Positions 45,947-56,766 of a DNA stretch of 64,000 bases are shown piece after piece. A program made the translations under genes and the position numbers. Source of the DNA: Buxus sempervirens (taxonomy: Eukaryota; Streptophyta; Magnoliopsida; Buxales; Buxaceae); the NCBI GenBank assembly GCA_947561395.2, contig OX387193.1, positions 12,400,001 to 12,464,000 on the forward strand, given 5' to 3'. The notes below the pieces were generated by a model. The model was not told where the DNA came from, made no database searches, and saw nothing but the letters and a program-made list of their open reading frames with translations. The first letter of the stretch is position 1. The number at the start of each line of letters is the position of its first letter.

Positions 45947-48721
45947 TGTGAGACATGGAAAAAATCACGGAAGATGATCATCCCTCCGTCAACACACGGG
46001 CTCGACATAAAAACATGGGAGTCGCCACCATTCAAGTTTTAGAGGTGTGAATGGACACCAAAAGATTAAAAACAAACAAGCAAAAAATAGATAAAAGACA
46101 AATTCTAGGGTAAAAATAACCCTACTTGAAAATCAAATCCAGAGATGGGTAAGGGGATTAGATTATGAACGGGGGAAGGTGTTAGGCACCCACATTCACC
46201 CACACAAGGTGGTTGCCAAGTGTTGCTCATGCTAAAGAAAATAAGAAAGCTTGCTAAAAATCATTAAAAACCTTGAAAAAGGACAAATGTATGATATCTT
46301 CACATGAAAATCCAAATGAATTCCAGATCCTCTTTTATGTCAATATCATTTCTGGAATATCACAAAAAGATGGAAATCAAAGCAAAAGTTGCACAAAACC
46401 AAGTTGATGCAAATCCGGGGAATTCGGTAAAAAGTAATGCCATTTGTCTTGAAATCATTCAAATCCAATCTTAAATTTATCCAAACCAAATCCATTTGAA
46501 AGATTATGGTAAATAAAAGTCTCATGCAAAATTTCGATTAAATCCGGTTGAAATTTTAAGAGTTATGCCTCTTCTAAAGTTGCTGTTGGAGATAATTGAA
46601 AGTAACAAGTAAGCTAGTTTGGAAAATCACCTAGAAAACTCGGCTTCATAAAAATCCATGAAATTTGGTGTCAATGAAGTCTGTATGGCTGTCTTTCAAA
46701 TGAAACTGGCCTCATATAGAAACTCATTCGGATGTGCCTTGGGTGACTTCCCGAACAGGCCCCGAGGATCACAGATTAACCCATAAAAGTGCTGTTGAGC
46801 AGTTCTGAGTAAATCTGCTACCCACGACACAATTTGAATCAAACAATTATGAAACTAGACTCATAAAGGAGTTCCTAGAAACAAAAATCACTCGAATCGG
46901 ATTTAAAACAATCAGATGTCGCCCATTCGAAGTGATAGGTTCAACAGTTTTACCTGAAATGACCTCTCAACTTCGGCAGAATGGTGTCAAAAATCTGCTT
47001 CATAGAAATTAATGAAATTTGGTAGGCATAAACTAGACAGCCTCACCTTTCTCATGGTTCTAGAATCACTCCAAAATGCATCCGGATGATGAAGTTATGA
47101 GTGTCCGAAGTTAGGGTACAGTTGCTGTCAAGTTAAGCCTTTTTTGGAGAAAAACAATTCAAAACTGTGACAAAGTGTGTGCAATTCGTGCAAGATGAAT
47201 GCAAATCCTTTAAAAATCATTTAAAGACATTCCAGAATTGATTGAGACCATTTATTTTAGGTTTATCACAACGAATGTAATAAATCCCCAAATATGAGCC
47301 TATCCTGCCAAAATCATGCTATGTATGTTCAAGTGTGAAAAATCATTCAAGAACAATATAACGACATAGCATGCATTCATATTTATCAAAATAAGGTTCT
47401 AAAAGCAACATAGGGATCCGTTCCATTATCGTTTCCCTTAGTTCTCTCTTCCCGTTAAACACGGTTCTTCAAGGTAATCTTAGGGTACTTTGAATATGAA
47501 ACGGGCTTCACAGATTCAAAAGGCTTATGCAAAATAAGGTTCTAGCACCAGGATCAATCCCCAGTCTCGTTTCTCCTAGATCCCGCCTTCACGTTTTACG
47601 GCTAGGGGGAGTCTTGAGATACTTTGGGCCAGGGAAGGGTTTTCACACACATAGAAGGCCTTATTCTACAGAAAGGTAGAAGAAGAGATCTAGAATCTAG
47701 AATATAAAAACAGAAAATAAAGAAGAGGTTTGAGGCTTACCTGGGGTTCTGGAAGCAATCCGGCAGCGGTTCCCTTCTTCACTCGGAGCTCTTGGATCTC
47801 CAACTTATGGCCATTTGCTTAAGGAGGAGCCTCCTATTTATAGGCAAAGGATAGGGTTAGGGTTGCAGGGATGGTAGACACAACCTAATGTCTAGAGCCC
47901 ACCAACCTTAACCCTAAGGCCATTTCCGAGATTTCCCCTCATTTAATGAGGGACATGATGGTAAAAAGTGAAATCTCTCAGAAAACCCTAATTTTGAGCA
48001 AAACTAATGTATCCGGCACATCAGGTCGGATATACAAGCGCCTATGTGTATCCGGCATATGTTGCCGGATACATTAAGGTCTACTTGTATCCGGCATTAT
48101 CTGTCGGATACAATAAAGATCGTTTGTATCCGACATTATCTATCGGATACAATAAAGATGTTTTGTATCCGACATTATCTGTCGGATACAAAAAAAGAAG
48201 AAGCTTTTATCCGAATTTTAACACAGGCAATACTTATTTACATGTAATATCGTTTAAGTAAATTTGTAAATAAGCAAACACCCCCCATTTGAATCCATTA
48301 AAAATAGTTCCAGACCCAAATTCCAAGTGAATAAAAAGTCAACTTTCCAGTTCTAGGCAAAATTCCGATTTTTCAGGTCTGGAAAAAAGGTTCAATATGT
48401 TAAAACCAAGGTATTCTTCAAGATTTAAAATCTCAAAAAATTCTTTTATGCAATAACATGGCTAAAAACCTGATTACCGGGAAAAATTATCTTGAAATCT
48501 GGCTTTAAAAAATATTTCATTTTCTGGGGTCAAAAGTCAACAAAATTCAATCGGAAAAAGTTTGACTTTGCATAAAAGATTGAATTCGGGCATTTTCCTT
48601 TGCTGTTTTGGATTCAAATGGGTTAAGTACCTCAAACCCAATGCAAAGAATTGAAAATTCCAATAAAATATTTCTCTCCTTCAAGATTGATAAAAAATCG
48701 TGCAATTTTGCGGTGTCTACA
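45947..48721 (-). mobile_element. 3' LTR of C (2775 bp)
   Basis: Partner of 56767-59597. It has the palindrome array 48189-48009, TATA box (47842-47835) and conserved GCCGTAAAACGTGAAG block near 47595. It lacks about 56 bp present in the other LTR near 59090-59145. Confidence 0.88.
48009..48189. repeat. Palindrome array, five units, 39-bp period (C 3' LTR)
   Basis: 25-bp units start at 48009, 48048, 48087, 48126 and 48165. Form: GTATCCG-N11-CGGATAC. In element sense the array ends about 170 bp upstream of the TATA box. Confidence 0.95.
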
Positions 48722-48737
48722 ACTGCCTCTCTTTGCT
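48722..48737 (-). other. Polypurine tract of C
   Basis: On the minus strand CAGCAAAGAGAGGCAGT precedes the LTR start; one G is replaced by A relative to A and B. Confidence 0.75.
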
Positions 48738-51700
48738 GGAGTTGTAGCACAATGAACAGCAAAGAATAGACACAACTCAAAATTGCACGTTTGAAAGACA
48801 CCTCATTAATTGAACTTGCTTTGGTCAAATAAATGAGTGATAAAAAACATGGATTTGAAGATAGCCAATGAAACCCCTGCTGTTTATAGTCTGACGGGGG
48901 TGGCGTCTCTTCCTTATCTCAGATTTCTTTGAGCTCTCGTGGCTATGAAAAGAAATCTGAGACAAGCAAATTTTGAAAAGAATGTGGACTTAAAATTGAC
49001 CTCTGCAAACTCAATTGCTTTTGATGTTTTTCAACAATAAGGAAGGAAATATTTTATTGAATTTTCCTGATTGATTTTATTATTTGATTTACTTGGGTGC
49101 CATTTGATGCCCAAACCTGTGCTTGAATATTCTGCAACTTGCTTTTGCTTCTTCATCTTCTTGCTCTCTCAATAAGGATGTATGTGCCATTGCTGCCCAT
49201 AGCCTGCCTTCATTCTTTTCAACTACCCAAGTGAATGCCTCTTCTTGATTGATGGATTTGAAAATCATGATCTGTTGATCTAACCTCATGCCCTTACAAC
49301 CCATGACCTCTCATTCATGCCTTCTTACTACTCCAGTAAAATCCTTCTTCAGAATTGGAAACCTTTGTTTAAAGGAGAAAACATGCAACTGCTTCGAAGC
49401 TTCTTTTTTCAAATCCAAAGACTAAGGCCTGACTGCTTCTTCTAGATGCTGTAATTTATTCCAATGAAAAACCAGAGGGAAAGACTCTGAGCATGCCCCG
49501 ATTTTTGGTTGCTTGAAAAAGTACTTGCCCCTCAGCAGAGATAATCCTTTTTTTTTCTTTTTTCTCTTTTTTTCTTTTTTTTTTCTTTTCCTCCTTTTTT
49601 TTAACTTTTGCCAAAAAGAAACCCTAATAAAAGAATGCAAATACAAAAATCAGAAAATAATTTTTATACTAGTGGCCTCAGAATTCTCTAATGCTTGCAA
49701 AACCAATGTTTTTATGAAAAGACAGATGCTCATCATAGGCCAAAAATATATTTTTTGCTTTTTTGTGCTTTTTTTTTTTTTTGAAAATTGATCAAATCAC
49801 TTATTAGCATATAGTCCAAAAGAATTAAAATCAAGTTAAATAATGAGAAGATTATTTCAGAAAATGAAGAAAGACCAAAAGAAGCCTTCGGAACCTTTAG
49901 AATCATTCCCATGACCATCGGCTTGTCAATTGATGCTCCAGATATGACGAATCTTTCAATCTGACCATTTTGCCCCAGTCTAGAAAAACATTTTCCTTCA
50001 TCCAATTGAAGAGCAATTGTTTCTCCATTGCATCCATGATATGAGAATTTATGACTTCCACTTCAGTAATAATTTCCTAATGGCAATTTTGATGGCCATC
50101 GATTTGTTCACAGATGCTTCATATCATGGTTCTGATTATGTTACTTCGGTCTTGAAAAGAGAATTTCCTCAATCACTTGAAGAGTGGATGTATCTCAACA
50201 TAACCACCAGCATGAGGACTTCACTTGGATCTATGCCAATTCTGGGCTTTCCTATCTGACGATTTCCTTCTTGTAGATAGCTGATTATTTGCCATGTAGC
50301 GCCCTTCTGGGTTTTCACTACATTTCCTCCATTTTCTTTTCATTTTTTTCCTTTTTTTTCCATTTTTTTTTATCCTTCATCACCAACAACTATATAGTCA
50401 AAACTGCCTTAATTCAAAATTTCTTAATTAAAGAGGACTTATGAATGGGACGAAACGAAGGCTTGGTGTTTGTTTAGAAAGAAAAGGAATAAAATGCTCA
50501 AATACCATATGATCAAATGGGTTAACTGAAATTGTAATTCTTAAGGCATTTTTTTTCTTTGGAATGAATACAAAATTGCCCCCAGTAATGAAGTTTTTCC
50601 CCTACTTTGATTTCTTCATTTGAAACTTATTTCCCATTATTGAACTTCTTTTCTCATTCTTCGCTTCACCATTTTTATTTACCCCTTTTTGAAGACATTC
50701 TCCAAATATCCAATAACATTTGATGATCTCTTTTCCTTCTTTCTTTTTTCTTTTCTTTTCTTTTCTTTTCTTTTCTTTGCCCCCTTTTTCTGAAAACATC
50801 TTCAAAATCCCTTTTGACCTTCAATAATGCCCTTTCATTCCTTTTTTTTTTTTTTTTGCCTTAATAAATCTGCCCCAGTGTGGGGTTGCAATTCTCAGTT
50901 TAGGTTACTTGGAAAAATTTATCAAGCTCAAAGGGTATAACTAGGGATTTAAAAAATTTTGGGGATATAAGAAAGAAAGACCTCTTATCATTTTAAGAAA
51001 AGTTTGAATTTTCAGACTTGACAGAGTTGTACTACATGACTGGCTCAGGATTTTTCTTTTTCTTTTTTTTTTTATCACCGCCACCTGGGAAGATAAAATT
51101 TCAACCATAAAACATCCTTCTTACCGGATCAGCCTCTTAAATCGCAATCCAAATCTTTCCATATTTTCCAATGCAAAGTGCAAACTAGGAGTCATCTTCA
51201 AATGCAAAAATTTCATCTTTCCGTTTCTTCTCCATATGCTTTTTCTTGATGAGCAAGTGATGCGATCCTCTCTGCATTTTTATGAAATAAATCCCTGTAC
51301 TTGCTACTTTCAAGTGAAAACTTCGGGTCATCTTTGGTTCTAAAGTCCATAAGATTGGTCATTTCAAAATTTTGCAGAAATATTCTTCTCATGAGACTTA
51401 AAAATATTTGAATTTTTATATAAAATGTCTTTTTCTTCGATTTCGGTCTCAAAATTGAGCCCAATGTCGAAGTCATATTCAACTTAATGAAATTCAATGG
51501 GAGATATGACTCATAAGTGAAACAGGACCTTGTTGAAAACCTTTTTTTTTGTAGAAAAATGTTAAAGGGGAAAATCTCTTTTTTTTTTTTTTTTTTTGAA
51601 AGAGCCTTTATTGAAATCACTTCCTGAGAACAAGGCTCCTTAGGATCCTCAGGAAATGTGCATTCTTCTTAAGGGGGCTTCTTTTCAGATAACAAGGGAA

Positions 51701-52061
51701 TTCGAAAATTGCCCCTGTTCTCAAAGGCAAAAGTTGATTTTTTTCCATTTTTGCAAAAATTTTCATCTTTTGCTGGTTGAGGCAAGAATTCCTTTCTTTG
51801 ATCAGCCATTGCCTTCATATTTAGGACATCATGCTCAGCCCTTGGAAGAAGTGACGTTACTTGGTCTGGAACTTGGATGACTGCCCAATCAATGTGTGGC
51901 AAAATGAATTCAACATTTGCCTCTTTCTTTTCTTTGAAAACACCCCCATTCTTTCTCTGCCATCCTTCTTTCTCAATTGACTCTACCCCATTGTGTGTCC
52001 TGGCTTCTTGTAGAATATTCTGCCCTAGAACAATCTTTACATCACCTTGTCTTGATCGCTC
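48738..52061 (-). other. 3' non-coding region of C
   Basis: Alignable with A and B over long parts, with T-rich tracts and no pol domain. It holds the third copy of the unknown open frame (50005-49733). Confidence 0.6.
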
Positions 52062-53680
52062 TTACAGTGTAGTCATGGTCATCTGCACCATTTCTTCTTC
52101 TTTTGGCTCTTCTTTTCCTTCTTCTTCTTCATTCTTTTTTTCTTCCCCAACCATCATATTTTCTTGTTCTTCTTCCCTTTCAAAATAAACCGAGATAGTT
52201 GACCCTATAGGAGCAATAAGTTGAGAAGGATCAAATCTTCTTTCTCCAGAGAAAATTGCCCCTATTGCATTTGAGCTGCCTGCCCCATTGTTGCTGGTGG
52301 GAGGAGGAGTGGGTGTGACTAAATTGAGTGATAAAGAGTTATTATCTATCAAATCCTGAATTGCATGCTTTAGGGCCAAGCAATGATCAGTGGTATTCCC
52401 TGGAGTGCTCATATAATATTCACAGATTGCAGATGGATCATAACCCTTCCCTTCTTGCATGAGGATTTGGCAACCTCAAAGTCACATAACCCTTTTGAAG
52501 TAGGGTAGGCAAAAGTTCAGATGGTCTCATAGACAGTTTTGAAAACTCCCTTCTCTTCCTTACTTCTTTTTCCTCCTTCACAGGCTGTGCAAAGGGGACA
52601 TTAATTTGGATAGGCAGCAAAGGAACTGGATGGGCATTGATTTGAACGGGTCCCTTGGGAAGCTGCACCATATTCACTTCTGCTTCTCTCCTTTCCTCAG
52701 ATTTTTTCTTTCCATTACCATTTCCCTTGTTATGAGTGGAGTCTTCTTGACTGATCATGGCAGAATAATCAATTATCTTGCCAGATTTGATCCCATCCTC
52801 AATCCGGTCGGCCACTTGTACCAGGGCAGCAAAATTGGTGGTGATCTGACCCACCAGATGGTTGTAGAAGGGCTGCCCCAGTGTGCCCACAAAAGTTGAG
52901 ATCATCTCGGGTTCCAGCATGGGTGGTCTAACCTGGGAGGCAGCCTCTCTCCACCTCTTGGCGTACTGCCTTACAGACTCTTCTTTCCCCTTGCTCATCC
53001 TCATCATGTCATACCGGTCTGGCACGATCTCAGAGTTGAATTTGTACTGGTCCAAGAAGGCGTCAGCCAAGTCCTTCCACCTTCTAATCCTGCCATGGTC
53101 CACGGTGGCGAACCACCTCAAGGCTGACCCTGTCAAATTCCTCTGAAAGAGTTGGATCAGTATGCCGTCATCTCGGCCAAACTGGCATAGGGCAATATAG
53201 TTTCAAGTGGCTCATAGGGCAACCCGTGCCATCGTATTTGTCGAAGTCCGGGCACTTGAATTTGGCCGGTAGACATACATCCAGGTACATGCACAAGTCA
53301 TCGAAGGTGGTACCTCCGTAGCTGTTTCCTCCTTTCACTTCCTTGAGTTCTTCTTGTATTCTCTCTATCCTGAGCAACATTTTTCTTTCCATTTATTCCC
53401 TGGCTTTTTCCTTCTCCATTTCTTTCTCAAATTCTGCTGTATTTTCCCTGATCAGAATCGCCTCAGGGACAGGTTCAGAAATGGGCTCAGGCATGGGTTG
53501 AGCCGGAGGTGGAATGTAAGCTTGAGGTGGCGGTGCTTGATGGGAAGTAGAGGCTTGCTTTTGGGCCTGAGCCGCCAGTAAGTCCCCAAGCATCTTGGCT
53601 AGATCAGCCACTTGCTCCTGCAGCTGAGCAAAGTCCTGAGCGGGTACGGTGGCTTGAGCTTGATTCTCCTCAGTATTCAT
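52062..53680 (-). pseudogene. gag: Gag of element C, broken
   Basis: The ATG at 53680 corresponds to that of A and B. Three breaks are visible by comparison: a TAA at 53395-53393 where A and B have Glu; a 5-nt deletion near 53195-53200 after HLKLYC; and a 2-nt deletion near 52450-52460 after NPHA, shortly before the zinc knuckle. Between breaks the capsid core (LRWFATVDHGRIRRWKDL) and knuckle (ICEYYMSTPGNTTDHC, in which two expected His are Tyr and Asn) are recognisable. The copy cannot make full-length Gag. Confidence 0.88.
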
Positions 53681-53727
53681 GGTGCGGGCTTTGGATCTGG
53701 TTACTGGAGCAATGATTGCAAGTGTAC

Positions 53728-53747
53728 CTGGGTAAGAAAAATCAAAG
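53728..53747 (-). promoter_or_regulatory. Candidate 3' splice site before gag (C)
   Basis: Pyrimidine-rich TTTTTCTTACCCAG|GTAC on the minus strand, 47 nt before the ATG. Confidence 0.4.
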
Positions 53748-53819
53748 AAACTTGTCAGCTCCAATTTATAGCTTATTTCATACACCCATAAATATAGATA
53801 TGTGAGGTAGGTGAACACA

Positions 53820-53823
<4 letters not shown>

Positions 53824-53866
<43 letters not shown>
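53824..53866. repeat. TA microsatellite in C leader
   Basis: About 21 TA dinucleotides in a row, absent at the same place in A and B. Confidence 0.95.
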
Positions 53867-53869
<3 letters not shown>

Positions 53870-54027
53870 TGGTTTTTTTTTTTTATACTTGAGCTAAAAG
53901 AATTGTTGGAATATTTTAGGGCTTCCAACATGTCCCACAAGGTATGAAAATGATTGGTACGAAAAAGACCAACCAAAGGGTTGTTGGAATATTTTATGGC
54001 TTCCAAAGGTCCCAAAGAATGAGAAAT

Positions 54028-54392
54028 GTCTAAAATATAGAGGCTTTTAGACGGCCCAAAGGATACGTGTCTATAATTCAAAGGCTTATAGATGGCCCAA
54101 AAAAGTTGTGTCTAAAATTCAGAGGCTTTTAGACGGTCCGAAGAAATGATTTGTCTAAAATTTAGAGGCTTTTAGACAGCCCAAAAAGGCTGTGTCTAAA
54201 ATTCAGAGGCTTATAGACGGCCCAAAATAGGTTGATGTTTGAAATTCAGAGGCTTTCAAATGGCCCAAAAAGGTTGTGTCTAAAATTCAGAGGCTTTTAG
54301 ACGGCCCAAAGGATATGTGTCTATAATTCAGAGGCTTATAGACGGCCCAAAATAGGTTGATGTTTGAAATTCAGAGGCTTTCAAATGTCCCA
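54028..54392 (-). repeat. Tandem hairpin array of C leader (about 9 units)
   Basis: Units with stems GTCTAAAA/TTTTAGAC, GTCTATAA/TTATAGAC and TTTGAAA/TTTCAAA around loop TTCAGAGGC. Related hairpins GTTGGAA/TTCCAAC (about 53903 and 53981) and CTTGG/CCAAG (about 54437) flank the array. Confidence 0.88.
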
Positions 54393-54784
54393 CAAATGTT
54401 TTGATTTGATTGATAAAAATAACCAACCAAAGGTTTCTTGGAATATTCTAGGGCTCCCAAGTGTCCCACAAATTTTTGATTTGATTGATACGAAAAAGAC
54501 CAACCAAGGGGTTTTTTTTCTTTTTGAAATTTGCTGAGTTTTCTCAGTTTTCAAGTTCAAAAGCTTGATTGACACATGTTTGAATTGAATTGATATCAAA
54601 AAAATATGACACCTTAGCTTGCTCTTTGAGTTTCAAAATTAGGTTAAATCCTAAAAGAATATTTTTTTTTATTTTTTGAAACATTTTTATATTTTCTTTG
54701 GGGTGCCTAAGGATTATCCACAGTGTTTAGGCATTTTATTCTAAAAATTCTGGCTGAAAAAACCAATTTATACATTTTCTGCAT

Positions 54785-54926
54785 GTATCCGGTATGAAGT
54801 GTCGGATAAGGCTATGGCTTATTGTATCCGGCAACAATGACTGGATACACGCATACACCTTTGTAACCGATAACATATGCCAGATATGAATGGAATTATT
54901 CTTAACCGGCCTGAGTTGCCGGTTAA
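54785..54926. repeat. Palindrome array, four units, 39-bp period (C leader)
   Basis: 25-bp units start at 54785, 54824, 54863 and 54902. The first is GTATCCG-N11-CGGATAA; the last is the perfect TTAACCGGC-N7-GCCGGTTAA, so both arms changed together. The second and third carry single decay changes (TGG, CAG) in place of CGG. Confidence 0.92.
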
Positions 54927-55529
54927 GGCCGAAATGGCCCTTTTTGACTCATTTTTCACCAGATTATGTTATTTTCATTCCCACTTGATGTTCACCTTGA
55001 CTTGACCTTCAAAACTTGCCCCAAATTGGGCCTTGACCTTATACTTGCAAAATTCACAAATTCATGAGGGTACTTGTCCCTCCAAAGCTATGCACCAATT
55101 CTTGGGTTTTGTACACTTAATTGCTTCTTACATTGACTTTGGGTAGGATGACTATTAAATTGAGTTGGAAACTCATCCTATAGGTTACACTAACCTTAGG
55201 TTATATACATTTTTGGGAAATATTTCACCCCAAGCATATGGACTTTAATTTACATGAAAATAAAAAAGAACATGGCTTTACCTTGCCACCTTGTATTACC
55301 TTCAATATGGTATTCATATTATACCTTGGCCTGTAAAACATGCAAACGGCCTTCCCACATTTACACCCAATTCCCCTAAATGCAATTGTGTACTTTTAGC
55401 TGAAAACGTGTTTCTCCACCTTCAAGCGTATGGTTTTTGGGTTTTGGCTTAATTGGCAACTTAGAACTCAACTCTAGTGATGCCCGGAATCGAATCACAG
55501 ATCCCATTGTCATCACATCATTGACTCAA

Positions 55530-55640
55530 ATTCTAAGGTAAATGTTTTCACTTTCGCTTTCCGAAGTAACGACCTCGGTGCGCCAAGCTACACACATTTG
55601 GGGTTCAACTTCCTATAGGTAATGGGTAGGTTGTGCAAAT
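55530..55640 (-). other. Conserved leader block of C
   Basis: Homologue of 30607-30710 (A) and 60917-61020 (B), including GTGCGCCAAGCTACACACAT and TTCAACTTCCTATAGG. Confidence 0.7.
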
Positions 55641-56746
55641 AGTTTAAAGTGCTCAAGTGCATTTAAAATTGAGGTAACATTCACAACGTCCCAACCCCTT
55701 GCCACTCTTTTTCGTAGCCATGCATACAATTCCAAGCCAAGGCATATACAATTATCATATTGGAAGCAAAATACAAGCCAATTAAGATGGTAAACACCCA
55801 AACATGCTCATGACCAAAAGTGACACCCAAAACATGTTATTGTACAAACAATTGGAACATGGAAAGCATGCTTGAAACCCCAAAAGTATTACCCCAAATT
55901 TCCAGATTTTCATGCTTTTTCTCATGCTCAAAGTGTACAATTTCTACCCAAATTGAAACCTAAAAATTCAGCACTACTTGACATGATATAAGAAAGGTTT
56001 TGATGGTTGAAACATGCTTGAAAACCCCCAAAATATACACTGAAATTTCCAGATTTCTTTTTTGTTTTCATGCTCAAAGTGTGTCACTTATACCCCAAAT
56101 TAATGCCTCAAAATTCAGCAACTACTTGACATGGTATAAGAAGAGTTTTAATAGTAAAAACATGCTTAAAACTCCCAAAATATACACTAAAATTCCAGAT
56201 TTCATGCTCTTCATTTTTTGTGCTCAAGTGACATTGTTTTATGCCCAAATCCAAGCCTAAAAAAAGGGCACCTAAGAACATGGTACAAGAAGCCTTTTAG
56301 CTAGGGAAAATATGCTTGAAAATCCCAAAATTCCCACCAAGCATTTCAGATTTTTTTTTTTCATTGTTTAAATCATGTCATCCCATACACCCAAATCAAA
56401 ATCATGGCATAAAACAAACATTAAGCACAAAAAAACATTATTCATGGAAAGCATGCTTGAATACCCACAAAATTTCCAGATTTCAAATATTATATTTTTT
56501 TTTAGCTTATGGCATTCAAACCCCAAAATAACACATGCTATCACATAATATAGCCAAGTCATATCACAATATGGGCTTTCCTTTAAACAAAATCAAGCAA
56601 CATGCCCATGCCTTTATCCATGTGAATTTTCTAATCATACAAATTAGATTTGAGATTCAATATACACAAGTAAAATAAGCAAAATAGCAAGAATTCAAAA
56701 GTAAAGAAAAAGCATGAATATACACAAAATGGCTTAAATCCACAAG

Positions 56747-56764
56747 TCCCCAGTGGAGTCGCCA
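56747..56764 (-). other. Primer binding site of C
   Basis: TGGCGACTCCACTGGGGA on the minus strand, two bases after the 5' LTR. It differs from A at positions 10 and 12. Confidence 0.75.
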
Positions 56765-56766
56765 GT

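Noticed and set aside
48007..48261. Open frame with repeated YPAxxVGY-type peptide
   Set aside because: The 39-bp period is a multiple of three, so the palindrome array reads open by chance. The same holds for 58843-59082.
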